A stretch of 64,000 nt of DNA, taken from the NCBI GenBank assembly GCA_028554755.1, contig JAPTOF010000005.1:10554501-10618500 (forward strand), written 5' to 3'. Both the position numbers and the translations under genes were made by a program. The notes under the pieces are model-generated. The model did not search any database. It was not told where the DNA came from and saw nothing but the letters and a program-made list of their open reading frames with translations. How positions within the stretch are numbered: position 1 is the stretch's first letter; each line of letters opens with the position of its first letter. This stretch comes from Cordia subcordata. Its lineage: Eukaryota > Streptophyta > Magnoliopsida > Boraginales > Cordiaceae. Below, one piece after another: positions 25,760 through 38,675 of this stretch.

Positions 25760-26100
25760 TTCTCTCTCTCACACGCACAGGCACATACACTTTCTCACAC
25801 AAATACACACAAACATGCCTTGATCTTGGTCTACTCTCTCTCTCTCTCTCTCTATCACACACACACACACACAAAAACGCAAACTATTTCTCAAACCAAC
25901 AAATCTCGGATGATGGGTTAGAGCTTGTGTATATAGTTGATGAATTACTCGGTGTGTGCTCGTTGTGCTCTCTATATGTGTGCATACTTTGTGCGTGCTC
26001 TCTATGTATGATGGTGGCTATTGTGGTGGTGGTGGTGGTAGTGGTGTGTGTGTGTGTGTGTTTCGGCAAAGAAGGAGAGGCTTTTTTTTTTTTTTTGTAT
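25760..26100. repeat. Compound microsatellites (CT, CA, GGT, GT)
   Basis: (CT)n followed by (CA)n near 25833-25874, GGT repeats near 26022-26042, then (GT)n to about 26061. Predicted peptides here are low-complexity and are not genes. Confidence 0.8.
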
Positions 26101-26280
26101 TGTGAACTTTGGTTGAGTAAGAAAGGTTGTTGTGGAAGAAAGGTATGATGGTGTTTATTGTGGCGGCAGTAGTGGTGTGTGAATATGTGGGTTTTGGGCA
26201 GAGAATAAGAATTTTTTTTTTTTTTTTTTGTGTTGTGAGGTTTGGTTGAGTAAGAAAGATTATTGTGGAAGAAAGTTTAT
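26006..26280. repeat. Tandem duplication, about 137 bp unit x2
   Basis: GTATGATGGTG at about 26006 and 26143 starts two copies. Each runs through a T run into TTTGGTTGAGTAAGAAAG and TGTGGAAGAAAG. The copies differ mainly in the GGT/GT and T-run lengths. Confidence 0.75.
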
Positions 26281-27191
26281 GAACATGTGAATTTGTAGTT
26301 GTAAACATTTTGATCAAATTTGTGCACATGGTGTTCATGAGTATAAATATATTGTATATATGTACGAACATGTCGATAATAAATTGTGAACATAAAAAAT
26401 AAAAATTACAAATGTGTAAAATTTGTGAACAAATGATTTAAAAATTATAAAATTATAAAATTTGTGAACATACAAAAGTTGTGAATTTATAATATAAAAA
26501 TTATAAACATAGAATACATATTTTTTAAATAATTTTTAATTTTCTGAAAATAAAAATAGTTAAAAAATATTTAAAATGTTGAAATAATTAAATTATGAAC
26601 ATATAGTCTAAAGATTATGAACATGTATTTATAAATAATTAAAAAATTAAAATAATAAAAAAATATTAAAATTGTGAACATATAATATAAAATTTGTAAA
26701 AAAATTGTGAACACATAATTTAAAATTATGAAGGTATAAAATATATATATTTTTAACAATAAGTTTTAATTTTCTGAAATTTAGGACTAAAATGTAAAAA
26801 AAAAATAAATTAAACTAAAAAAAATTGAGATTTTATTTGTTTTTCTCTTTCTTCATTATCTGCATGAAATGCGATGCCTGGACTGCTGCTTTGTTCCTTC
26901 TTCTTCTTGTTGTTGGTTTTTTTTTTCCTTTTTGGGACTGAGCACATGTTTTACACTGAAGGTGGGGTGCATGATACTCTTGTGTCACATCAAGGTAGGG
27001 TGCATGATACAGGCCCTATGTGACGATGGCATTTATGACGACAGTTGGAATTTTTAAATTTTTAAAATTTTAAAACACATCTTTGAATTTCAAAAGCTTG
27101 AAACTTAACATCGGATTTTAGAAACTCAGCTTTGAGTTTCAGGAAACCGGCCAAGTCTCCAAAAAACCAAATCTTGCACTATAAAACCCTG
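26281..27191. other. AT-rich stretch with spaced TGTGAACAT words, no gene
   Basis: TTGTGAACATA-like words recur irregularly between 26380 and 26740, as in the GT-rich element at 17.8-18.1 kb and again near 32400-32480. This may be a decayed relative of that element. The last 300 bp show nothing recognisable. Confidence 0.35.
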
Positions 27192-28978
27192 TGTTGGGAT
27201 TGTTATACCCTAAAGGCTACTTACACACATATATTGAACATTGCATTGATCGATTAGTGATATTTTTATGAACTTCTTTCCTACATTATCTCTGTGTATG
27301 CTTGTGGTGTATGTGTGAAGGTCATATGGTATAGACTAATGATTTGGGTGAGTAGTGAGTCTGGATACACAGTAGGTCCAAGTCTAATTCTGGTGATATC
27401 ATGAATTAGTCTTAGTCGAATAGTAGTATTGGGTGCTTTTCCAAAATAATGTCATAGTGAGCAAGCCTCCTTGTTAGGGTGATCTACCTAAGTCATTGAA
27501 AAATTTTCTAGACTTATTTATCTAGTTCGTATGTCATGTATTGGATAGGATAGTTGTAAATGTGTCTTCTAGGAACCTTACTATCAAAGATAGAAGATTA
27601 TATATTTACTGCTACTAAGTGACTGATGCTCTTAATTTTAATCATATGTAGACAAACGGAAATGCAGCACTTTGTTACACTATGGGTAAGACCTTGCTTA
27701 GCTAGGGTCAGCAACTTTGTGTGGTGGGTTTTGTGTTTTGATTAGTTGGGACTTACATATATAATAATAAAATTTATATCTCTCTTGGATTTGTCTGCAT
27801 GATTATCCAAATCTAAGTCTAGTGTTATTTCCCTTGGCGATGTATTAACCATTTGACTTATGGGTCATTCCCTAGATCAAAAACGTCGTAGCCAGTGAAT
27901 GATTATTATTTTAGACTAGAGATTCTAAGTTTGAGATGTAGTTAAGAAAGTAATAGTACAAGTAAAAGGACCAACATTGACTACAGATATACATAAAGAA
28001 GCACTTTAGTCACTTAACTTAGTAGCTCGAAGATAAAGGTCACCTTGTTCAAGTCACAAGCTTTTAAGATATTAGTAGTTATTCTTGGAGTGCAACTTTA
28101 CCCTTTTAGTTGAATAAACTAAGGTCAAAGTGGTCTTAGTGTCGCCTAAGTACTGGCAAGGATATTTTGGTCATTTCAAGAGTCAAGGGTACTTATGTCT
28201 TTTAGTCATTCCATTAATCATATTTCTATTAAGTATTGATTACTGCGATGGCTATTTTATTGTGAGATTGCCTAATTAATATTTAAGTTAAGAAATTAGC
28301 ATAAGGTCTTTAATGAAAAAAGTTTCATAATTTGACTTATCAGGTATCTTAGTTGGCGCGAACCTCACATTGGCATGAGATGTTTTAGTGTCCTATTACA
28401 TATAATATGGTTTATTCTTATCCCAAGAGCATCCCATTTATGCTAAGGGAAGGACAAAGGTAATCTTGGAAGAATAAAGTCCTTGAGGAGCATTTCTTTT
28501 TTAGTGTTGCTTAACACTATAAGTAGTAGGTATAAGGCTAAGACGCATGCATCATTAGTGCTTTGGGAAGTGCGCAAGAATTTTCCACACTTCACCTAAA
28601 ATATGCACCAACATCAATTAAGCCATATAAGCCTTTAATAATCTAGAATTTCTTTAGACCTTTGTCTTCCCACTTAAGACACAAGCAACACTCAAGTTAT
28701 GAAAAAGTGGTCATAGTGGAGAAAATCAAAAGATTGCATCAAACGAGGCTTGATTCGAAGATGGCGTCAAGGAGGCCCCAAGCTTTGTTATGCACGCTAC
28801 AAGAGTAATATTTCCAGCACTTATACTTCATCGATTGTGCTATATTATATGTTTCTATGTGTGTAATGAATTATGTGTGCAATATTTTCTACTATCCCAG
28901 CATGGATCTTTAATTTCATTATTGAAATTTGAAAGGAATATGGCCTAGGTATATTGCTAGATCCATATAGATCCAACA
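27192..28978 (+). mobile_element. Ancient LTR, left copy (about 1.79 kb)
   Basis: Starts TGTTGGGAT and ends ATCCAACA, the short terminal inverted repeats expected of an LTR, and is followed at once by a primer-binding-like sequence. Its first 1.1 kb aligns in order with 29067-30340 (GTCCAAGTCTAA, GAGCAAGCCT..TTGTTAGG, CCTACCTAAGTCATTG, ACTATCAAAGATAG). There is no coding sequence. Divergence between the copies is large by eye. Confidence 0.55.
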
Positions 28979-29066
28979 AACAGTATCACAATCCGAGTAC
29001 CATTACACATAATCAAAATGGCCTAAAACAAAATACATGTTATGGGATGCTAGATTTGTCTCATGG
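28979..29066 (+). other. Residual internal region with degenerate primer-binding site
   Basis: Only 88 bp separate the two LTR copies. It begins AACAGTATCACAATCCGAG, which resembles the TGGTATCAGAGC-type site complementary to initiator tRNA-Met used by plant LTR elements. All gag-pol sequence is absent. Confidence 0.4.
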
Positions 29067-30340
29067 TGTTAACGTTGATATGCACTAAAGACCACTTTAG
29101 TGTGACGTTTATTACATAATGGACGTAATGTGTTTCTATCATTGATAATGTAATAAGTTTACACTTTACATTCTCTATTATTTGTGTATATATATAAACA
29201 CGCTTATAAAGGTACTTGACATGAACTCATGACATGGGTGTATAGTGAGGTTAGACACATAATACGTCCAAGTCTAAGTTTAGTTGTGTCATAAATGTCA
29301 TCTTTAACCGTATGATAGTGTTAGGCACTCTATTGGGATAAGATTAAAGCGAGCAAGCCTTTTTGTTAGGATGGCCTACCTAAGTCATTGGAGGTTATTT
29401 TGGGCTTGTCTCTCTAAAATGTATGTCACGAACTGGATAGGACTACTATGAGTGTTCAATCTGGAGATTGCACTATCAAAGATAGGAAGCACTACACTCG
29501 CTGTTACTAAGTGGCCAATCTCTTAATCTTAAGCATGTATGGATGAACTAATGAAGTCTGGGGTTAGTAGTTTGATGCATCATGGGTGATTACCTTACGT
29601 TCCTAGGGTCAAATAGGTGTCAAGTTTTGATTACTTGGGATGTGCATGTGAAACATAAAATCTATGTGTTTTTTTGAATTGTCAAGTTGATTATTCAAAT
29701 CTAAGTTAAGTGGTATATCTCCTCAAGGGTATATAAATAGTTTGGCTAGTGGTCACCCCCTAGATCAAGAGTTCTATGACCAGGGGTTGTTTTGCTTCAG
29801 GACAAGATGTTTCAAAGAGAATATGCAATTAAGGAGGTGACAATACAGGTCAAAGAACTGGCCTTAGCTACGGGTAAACATAAAGAAGCATTATAGTCAT
29901 TTAATTTAGCAGGACAAAGACAAAAGTCACTTGTATTTTGTCATGAGCTTCTATAATCAGTGATTATACCTGGAGTGCAGTTTTGGTCTTTTGGTAAATT
30001 AGACTAAGGTTAAAAGTTTCACCTAAGGTTGGCAAGGAGATTTTAATCATTTTAGTAGGTAAAGGTAATTATGTTTTTTGGTCCCTTTTCTAGTATGTCA
30101 TTTTTTAGCTAAGTTTCTTATTTTGGCTATTTCTAATTCTTTATTTGATGCTCAATTGTATGTGTGAAAGAAAGAAACCTATTTCCATTAGGATTTTGGT
30201 TCATAGAAATTCCTAGGCGATTTTCTATTGTCCAAAATTAATACATGCTAATTAGTATTAAATTTGGGATTAAAATTTCTTGCGGAAAGTAGCTTTGGCA
30301 TGTGAACCATTTTAACTAGAGTTAGGAATGTTAAAGATTA
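29067..30340 (+). mobile_element. Ancient LTR, right copy, truncated
   Basis: Starts TGTTAACGTTGATATGCACT, aligning base for base in length with the left LTR start (TGTTGGGATTGTTATACCCT). Similarity continues through CACCTAAGGTTGGCAAGGAG near 30030 and fades after about 30340, where the expected ATCCAACA end is missing. A third inverted relative lies at 50240-50465. Confidence 0.5.
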
Positions 30341-30544
30341 ATGAAAGAGGATAAGAAAATCCTAGTGGCTCTTAGAATATAAGTTGAGATTAGCTTGGGC
30401 TCATGTAGGCTAGATGGGGCCCTTAGATGAGCTAGGCAAGCATAATGGGGCATGTGGTCTTCCAAGGCAAGAGCGGATAAGGTCACTTTAATCAAAGTAT
30501 AAGGTGTTAGTTGGTGCAAATTCAATTGTACACTCACATACTAT

Positions 30545-32390
30545 ACATCCATTTAGCAAGGTTACTTGATGTGTTTTAAATGTAAGTGTACGAATTCTAC
30601 AGCATAGGGGCATAAGTATAAGGTGTCGTCTTCTCAAGGAGGCAAACTAAGTTTGATTCTAAGAAGTGTGTCTTAAAAAGCTACACTAAAAGAACTAAAC
30701 TAACTTTTTTTAGGTTTTTGAATTGAATGGAGTTCGAAGAAAAGTAAATCTAAACTAAGGACAATGAAACTAAAGTCTGTGTGTACGTGGAAATATGGTA
30801 GAGACAAGCTATTTAAGGAAAATAAACGCTAGAAATGGGGATTAAGGTAACCTACACTTGATTATGGGGGATTACTACACTTTTTGTTAGGGCTATTTGA
30901 TGGATTTTAGGTTTGCTCTTATCTAGAGCTCTTAATTAACTACCTTATTATCCTCTAGATCTCGGTGCGAGTTTATCCCTAGGTTGATCACCCCTAGAGT
31001 ATAACATGGTCCTCATTGCCTATGGTTTTCGGGTTAGTTACTTAGGTTTTTAGGTGCCATTAATTAATCTTACCCTAATGTCTAGACCGTTAGCTGAGTT
31101 TAAAGTTAAGACCTAGTCCAATTAATGTCGATTAGATTAAGCCAGACACCTATTAGCTAGATTTAAAGCTAAAAGAACTCAATTACACCTAATCACTAGT
31201 TATACACCATCAATCACACATCACAATAGTGGGTTGAACGATTAAAGCACAAATCAGTACATGTTCTTGACTATGGTATTGTTGAACACAGACATGTTCA
31301 ACTACTAAACACATAGACATGCTTAGACCATATAAGCAATAAAGAACCAATGCATATGTAAGTAGGGCATGGTTTACTATTGAGGCATATAAACACACAC
31401 ATAGACATGAATGGATATATCTAATCTTTATAAATCCTTAATACAAACACATAGACAAGCTTGAATAAGGCCAAAGAAGCAATTAATAGCTAGTACACCA
31501 CAAGATAATATATGCTATTCCATTGTGGCATATCATTCAATGCTTAGACATGAACGAAAGATAGTCATTAAGATCCTAAAAACAAAGTATGTATACAAAT
31601 CCATCAAAAACCCATAATCAAAAGTTTAATAAGCTAACCTATAATACAAGTGTTAATTACCCTATAATATTCTACTCAATCATAGAACAAACTAGGATGA
31701 AAGGGAGACAAAGAGTCTTCCTTTTCATCCTTAGCAATTTCTTTACAAATCTTGAGCAAATCCTTCAAATCCAAGTGTTTGATCCAAAAAGATGCTTAAA
31801 TCTTAGTATAGAGTATGTGAAGTGTATGAGAGTGATGGAGGGCTAGGGTTTAATGGGTGTAAAAATGGGGTTCAAAGATACTAAAAAATGCCTAAAAAGG
31901 GGCTTAAATACGGCCCTTTCACTGCAAAAGTCGGTCACTAAGTTGGTCACCTAGCTAGAATATAGTGAAGCCAGCCAAAATGAGAAGATTCTAGATAGGG
32001 ACGGTCACCAAGGTCAATCGTCCAACCCTGTGAGGGTGATATGACTAGCCATAGACAGAGAACTTCAATTTCAGCTCTATTCTTGTTCGGTCTTGCCCGA
32101 TTGCTTCGTTCTTTGTCCAAGAACTTCCAAATGGCCTTTTCGTCCTTTCTTCTCATCGAAATCAACCCTATCTTTGCTCTATGATCCAAGTATCATCAAT
32201 TTAAACTCCAAACATCTCTCTAAATCTCATCTAAAATATGAAATAGGTGCACATTAGTGTAGCATTTGTGTTTTAAGCTCAACTATGGATATTTAAAGCC
32301 TATTATGCACAAGTATGATTTAAATGCTATACTAATACACTTTATAGAGCACAAAATACCTTATAATAAGTATAGAAATGCATGGCTAAG
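30545..32390. other. Probable transposon-derived non-coding region, class unknown
   Basis: About 1.8 kb without coding capacity. The opening GTGTACGAATTC..AAGTATAAGGTGTCGT and the later GTTTATCCCTAGGTTGATCA words resemble sequence that I recall as widespread around plant retroelements, but I found no second end or target duplication. Short open frames lack domains. Confidence 0.3.
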
Positions 32391-32399
32391 CACAAACAA

Positions 32400-33284
32400 A
32401 CCTGGACACGTAAGTAAACGTTTAAAAATTGTGCATGTATAAGAATTGTAAATATATAGTATAAAGATTGTGAATTGATGCACCATGTTAGGTGGGTTCA
32501 CAATCCTTAGAGTGCATAATATCCCTTCGTCTCAGTTGGATTTAAGAGTTTGAACTAAGGAAGTTTAAACTCTTCAATCAAGCATTAAGTCAAATCCTAT
32601 TCCAATGTGGATTGGCCTTTATCAAGTGTGCTTTTATATAGAGAGCCTAGGTGCCACTCCTATATGCTTCTCTCTTCTAAGTGTTTTCACACACACGCAC
32701 ACACAAGAGAAAGTTATTTTCAAGATTTAGCTTAGAAGTTCAAGACAGATAATGTTTCTTGTGCTGCTATTCAAGAAAAATCAAGATTCCTGTTTTCCCA
32801 CCAAAGAATATGGTCTATGCTCAAGAAAAGCAAACACCAATCATGGGAAAGAAGGCCTAAAGTGTCCTAGACTTGTTCTTTAACCGTTCTTGAGTTCTGG
32901 TAGTTTTTCTTGAAGAGAAAGTCTTGCAGACTGCATCAATTGCTACACAATTCAAGAGATATGATCGTAATCTTTTCCTCTATGGATGTGTCTTGCTATT
33001 TTGCTAAACGTGTGTAGTATGTTGATACAATTTATTACCGCTATTTCTATATATTAGAAATTTAAACATAGCCTAGGATAAAATTGCATGATCTTATATT
33101 CCTTTTACGCGGGTGGTGAGATTAAGCGGTTTCCTTATTGTACTTGTATTACATCTTGAAATGTGCGGTCAAAGAAACTATAAAGCCCTTATGCTTTGTT
33201 TTGGATAGAAAGGAAATGGGATGGGAGTTTAATAGTCTTATAAGCCTCTTAGTACCTCTAGAACCCAAAATATATTTTTGGCTT
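32400..33284 (+). other. Possible solo-LTR-like region with a TATA motif
   Basis: The arrangement CTTTTATATAGAGAGCC near 32629 followed by a transcribed-looking CT-rich and CACACACGCACACACA stretch resembles an LTR promoter and leader. No terminal repeats were located. It may equally be simple intergenic sequence. Confidence 0.25.
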
Positions 33285-33670
33285 ATCACATTTGGCAAGT
33301 TAAACCATATTTCCTATCTCCCTCCCCACTTATCAAGGATCAATTTAATTGTTGGTGATTTGAATTTAAATATTATAATATACTTAATCACTATTAGAAT
33401 TAATTTTAAATTATCAATTTAATTGCAAAAAAAATAAAAATTAATATTATTATTTAAAATTTATTATAATCTTTAATTTTTTTCCCAAAAAATATAAAAT
33501 AATATGTACTAAAAATTAGTAAGAAAATGGTAAAGTTGAAATTATATGGGAATTGAAGAAAAAAAGGAGGCTATTAAAGCAAAATCGAGATAGGGAATCC
33601 CTAAAGAGAAAGATGAAAGATTGTTGGAATAAAATTAAAGTAAAGAATCTAGAGAAATTAACATGTAGGG
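33285..33670 (+). repeat. Dispersed repeat B, copy 2
   Basis: Same orientation as 19355-19795, with matching ordered words: TTTGGCAAGTT, CCTATCTCCCTCCCC, AATATACTTAAT, ATAGGGAATCCCTAAAGAG, GATTGTTGGAATAAAATTAAA. Non-coding. Confidence 0.55.
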
Positions 33671-34429
33671 GGGAAAAATAGGGAGGTTGTTGGAGCTAGT
33701 TGACTATTTTGATGAGTTTTTAAAAAAAATATTTAAAAATATATTAAAAGAGTTATGTCTCACAAAAGAGTGATCAATTTTGCTTGAAATTGAATGATTG
33801 ATTTTTAAATTTTGGGAAGTTCTCTTTGTTAAACAAAAAAAGGTATCAATAATTTGTTCTTCCCCATGGTTTGCTAAATCTTTTAATTTACTAACCTAAA
33901 AATTTATTAAGAATTCATAACAAAGTAAATGGAAATGTAACATGACAACTATAAACTAAATTGCTCAAATCTTAAAATAAAATCACATTAAAAAATTTGA
34001 TAACGATTGGTGACAAGAGTTAAGAAATCAAATTGCTATTTGCTAAATACATTGCTCAAAATAATTAGAGCATACAAATAAGCAACTAAATTAGAAGATA
34101 AATATAATAATTTAAGGTCAAACCTTTTGTATTTATTTAATACTAATGATTCTTGATCAAGATTGATAAAGTCTTCTTGTTATTTGTTGAACATATTGCT
34201 CAATATACTAGTCTTGACTTAAAGATACGGGATGTAAAAGTTACAAAAGGTACATATAAAAGACCAAAACGGTCATTTACCATATTTCAATCATCATCCT
34301 TTTGAAAATCAATTATTTTGGTAAGTAATACATTTTTAGCATATTTTTGTAAGTAGTTATATTGTACTTTAGACCACAATAAGTTATCATTCACATTTTC
34401 ACTTCTAATACTGTTTGCGTGGAAAATCT
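33671..34429. other. Intergenic AT-rich, nothing recognised
   Basis: No coding frame of note and no repeat partner noticed. Confidence 0.35.
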
Positions 34430-34754
34430 TTCTCCCAAGGACGAAGCCACTCAACCACAGCTTTGACTAAATTTTGATTCTTATTTACTCCTGACCTAGC
34501 CAAGTCGTGAACTCCCTTCAGCCGCTTGATGTCTAAGCAGACCAAATTCAAAATGGTTTTCCTCTTGGCTGAACTAAGTCAGGGACTTGTACTACATTGG
34601 CATGGTTATCTTCCTGCCTAGTTGATGCTGTGCAAAATGAGCATGGCACGTCAATTAGATCCTTGGATTGACACGCTATATCTTTCGTTTCCTTTTCGTT
34701 TGTTTCGAGAAATGTATCGATCAATTCCAATTTTTTCTTTTTCTCTTGATTCAA
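34430..34754 (-). pseudogene. Coding-like fragment, family not recognised
   Basis: On the minus strand a 68-codon open frame (34548-34754) has balanced, non-AT-biased codons with charged and Cys residues (KETKDIACQSKDLIDVPCSF). After its stop another frame reads KRLKGVHDLARSG and VVEWLRPWEKDF. The composition differs sharply from the AT-rich DNA on both sides, which suggests a broken exon or captured gene fragment with a frame break near 34545. I do not recognise the family, and no splice sites tie it to a gene. Confidence 0.3.
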
Positions 34755-35029
34755 ACACCTTTTAATAGCATAATCTACTCATGATAATCTCTCTTGTCAA
34801 TCAACCATTTGTTAATTGAGCATTGGCATAAAACAACATACTGATTGATATACCAGCGACACTAGGGGTTATTCTAATTGTTATGAGTGAATGAGCCACA
34901 ATAACAATATGCTTTTGGGTTTTGTTGGATTTCTCAAACTACAATTATAATTACTCCTACGTGCAGCTAGGCTATTTATTAGCTAATAAGCTATGCCAGA
35001 CTATGATAACTAGGACAAAATAAGACTGG
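34755..35029. other. Intergenic, nothing recognised
   Basis: Non-coding sequence between the coding-like fragment and the foldback region. Confidence 0.3.
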
Positions 35030-36310
35030 AAATGTGGTGGTTGGAGAACTATTCTCTTTCAACTGTTAGCTGGTAACTATTTAGCTAGTTGATTGATCAA
35101 AATTTGTCCAATAAAATTAGTTGTTTGATTAGCTAATGAATGCAAAATAGTGCAAAAAAAACATTGATATCATGTTATTATTATTGTTATTATTGTTCCG
35201 ATAATTATAATTATTATTACTATTATTGAAATAAGATAATTTATTTTATAGTTAGATTTTTATTTTTATAATAATATTTTAATATAAAATATAACTAATT
35301 TTTTATAAATGAACTAATAAACTTGTATTTTTTTACTATACGTTGATATAGATAGAATTTCAAATTAACTGTAATGTTGCTTTTATTTATATTTGTACAA
35401 GAAAAAATAAAAATATGGGAGAGATTGGAGAAATAGTAGAATTGCCAAAAAAAAAGTGTAGAATCGCCAAAAAATAAAATAAAAAGCTAGAAACTACTTG
35501 AAACATTAAAATAATTAACTTCTAGCAAAAGCTAATCTAAACACTAGAAGTCAACATGAGAAGCTATTTTATGGAACAACTAAGGCCCTAATTGGTAACA
35601 CCAAAAAAGAACTTTTCAAGCAGCTTAGTCAAAACACTATCTCTTAAAATTATTATTGTTTAATAAAATAGTGTTTCAAGTAGTTTTTTAAGTAACTTTT
35701 AGCGTTTCAATCAGCTTTTTTCAAAAGTTAAATATTTTAATGTTTCACAAAAAGCTTGTAACGTTTCATCTTTTTTTTGGGGGAGGGGGGCGATCCTACC
35801 CTTTCTCCATTTCCTTACATTTCTCAGTCTCTCTTGAATCTTTTCTCTACGTTTTTACTTTTCTTTCACAAATATAAATGAAAAAGCATAAAAATTAATT
35901 TCAAATTCTATTCAAATGAAAATATATTTAAAAGTATAAGTTTTGTTAGTCTATTTATTTTTTATTTTGAAACATAAATAATGAATCTATTAAAAATATT
36001 TTAAATATTGATACAAATGTTTTATCAAAAAATTAATTTTATTATGATTTAACAATAAAATATTATTACAATATATATATACATGATTATAAAACAAATT
36101 ATTTTATTTGAATAATAGTAATACTCTTTATAATTGTCATAACCATAATAACGTGATATCAATATCCTTTATATCATCTTACTTCCATTAGCTAATCCAA
36201 TAGCAAATTTTACCCAATGCATTTTGTTTGAATAGTTAGTTAAACAGCTATCAGTTACCCTAATAACTATTAACTACTTTAACAAGTAATTGTGATGAAG
36301 AGGCCTTAAA
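35030..36310. repeat. Foldback region, possibly with a nested element
   Basis: Left arm words near 35060-35140 (TTAGCTGGTAACTATTTAGC, TGATTAGCTAATG) recur inverted near 36185-36290 (CATTAGCTAATCC, GCTATCAGTTACC). Inside, AAGGCCCTAATTGGTAAC at 35583 may be the left end of a second element ending near 36387 (GAACAGTGCCCT). Long AT-rich arms and no transposase suggest non-autonomous DNA transposons. Confidence 0.4.
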
Positions 36311-36788
36311 ACTGGGAAGAGTAGTCAAAACACTAAAAGTAATTGAGAAGTTTTTTTTTTTTTTTTAAACGTTATTGAACAGTGCCCTAGTATTCTCTTC
36401 GGCCATTTCTGGTCAAATGTCAAATTTTTTGGGTGTAAACAAATAAGTAATCCTTTTTGGATATGCTATGCTTTACAAATGCTTTTGGGGGAATTTTGAT
36501 CAACTTAAGCAAGATGTCATTATATGATCTTCAGCGGCATAATCGCATATATATTATTAAAATATTCGAAATGAACTCATCTTAAATATTAAGTTTGAAA
36601 TGCTCTTAACCGTTTGATGATAGTACCAATTCTTTAAGGATATAACGGGAAAGTAAATTTCATTAAAAATTTCATTAATTATTTTTTGCCCCAAAAAAAT
36701 ATAAATAACTAATTTCATCTTATTTCTTATAATTATAAATAAGAAAATTTGTTAAAAGATACTTTTGATTAGCTCATTAGAATACTTG

Positions 36789-37190
36789 GACCTGTTTGGT
36801 TTATGTTTTTAAAAATAATTTTTAGTTTTTAACAATAGAAAAATCAAAAAATTTGTTTAGAAAACTGTTTTTGTTTTCAATTTTTAAATACACTTCTCAA
36901 AATAGTTGTTCAAAAAAAAAAGAGAGAGAGAGAGAGAACAGCGAAAAGATGTTTTCGACGTCTTGTTCCAAAATTGTTCAAAAACGAGGAGCTTACTTTA
37001 TGAATGGCAATTTTGTAATTAAGATACCATTATAATGGCATCCTTAGTCTCTCCACTTTATATTTATTTTATCATAAAAGTTATCAAACAAGCCTTGCAG
37101 GACTTTGTTCTCAAAAATTGTTTTTGAAACATGTTTTGGAAAAAGGTTTTCCAAAAAAAAAAAAAAAAAAAAAGAAAAGCCAAACAGGCC
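36789..37190. mobile_element. MITE-like element with GGACCTGTTTGG ends
   Basis: Left end GACCTGTTTGGTTT, right end inverted AAAAGCCAAACAGGCC after a poly-A run. It contains a GA microsatellite at 36920-36938. The ends resemble the PIF/Harbinger-like family, but no 3 bp duplication is clear, so this may be another family. Confidence 0.45.
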
Positions 37191-37193
37191 CTA

Positions 37194-38663
37194 CATTTTA
37201 TATAAAATCATAATTACGATAAACATCTTATTTTAAGGTAATTCCAAACACCATAAGTGTCAAGCTACTCATTGAGATTTTTATCTTTCTTTCTTTATCG
37301 TTTAGTTTTTCTTGAAATCTGTAAGCGTCATAGGTGGTAAAATTACTTCAAGTGAAGGCTTCACTTAGAGCTTGGAACTAGACAGCCTCCCATCCCATGG
37401 CGTTGGATATTTATGAAAACTTTGGACCTATGATTTATTTTGTTAAACACTTTTAATTAATTTACATCTATTTTATTTGAGTTAATTGCTATGGATCCCC
37501 CTTTTAGTCTTTTAAAAGTGTATCAGCCTCTCATATTTCCCGTTCAGTCACTAGAACTAAACAAAAGCTCCCCCTACCTTCAAAAAATAGTTATTTATAA
37601 ATCATTAACAAAAATAAAAAATTAACCTTTATATCAAATGTCCAATGCACTTCTAGAGGATCATAGGACGGTTAGATGTACTTTTAGAGGAACACTAAGA
37701 GGCTGTAAACTTTCAAAGGACCAATGGAAGTGTGTGCTTATAACAGTTATCGATTAGATAAAAATGATGACATGTTTTGATGCCCCAAGAAGAAGTATCC
37801 TTATCTTCAACGACAATAAAAGAATTATAAGAGGATAATTATATTATGGGGGTTCAATACACTTTTAAATGATCACATGAGATCCGTACTACACTTTTAG
37901 AGGATCTTAGGAGTTCTGTAACAATTTACAATTTTATTATATCAATTTTTTTTTATCCTCGTTTTATTATATCAACTTAAAAATTCCTCTTTAGATGTAT
38001 GACTCTGATGCTTTTTGAATTTGCATTATAGTGAGTTATATAATTATTATTAATTATTTATTATTATATTATATATATATAATCTAAGAGAAGAACCATA
38101 AGCGCCATGTGTTGAAATGTTATAATTTCAATAAAAATTATCAAAAAATAATTTCACAACAAACAAATCTAAGTTAAAAAAAATACGAACTTTAAGTAAC
38201 CAAAGTAGCTAATCGTTGATTTCTTATCAACTTTTAAATTTTGAACTCCACAGTTCTCGTGTGATTAGAAGTCTTGGTCTTGTTATTTAATCGTTATCAT
38301 TAATTCCACAAAATATAAACCAGAACTTTAAAAAAAAAAAAAACTAATCGGTTGTTTTCTTATCAATTTTCAAATTTAAATATCCGTATGTATATGTGAT
38401 TTCTCTTTATTTTCCCTATCAAAAACTCTAGTAAAAAATGTTCCAACTTTTGTTCCTTTCTCCAATTCTTCCCTTTTTTTTAAAAATTATTTTTCAAATT
38501 GCTTTAATTCGTCATCAAAGTGTCGTAATCTACACCCAGAACCCCACGATTTACTGTGTGTATTAGGTGGTGCTGTTTTAGGTGGTATTTTTTCATTCTT
38601 TATAATCTTGTTTTTCTGCTAACTAGTTTAATTTTGTAGTGCAGACATGGGAGTAGCACAACT
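37194..38663. other. Intergenic, nothing recognised
   Basis: AT-rich sequence without gene, RNA or repeat signature that I could support. Confidence 0.35.
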
Positions 38664-38675
38664 TGAATCACGAGT

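Noticed and set aside
25652..26371. Overlapping open frames of 89-149 codons near the bL28m promoter
   Set aside because: They are microsatellite translations (Ser/Leu/His/Thr runs) and tandem-duplicated sequence, not genes.
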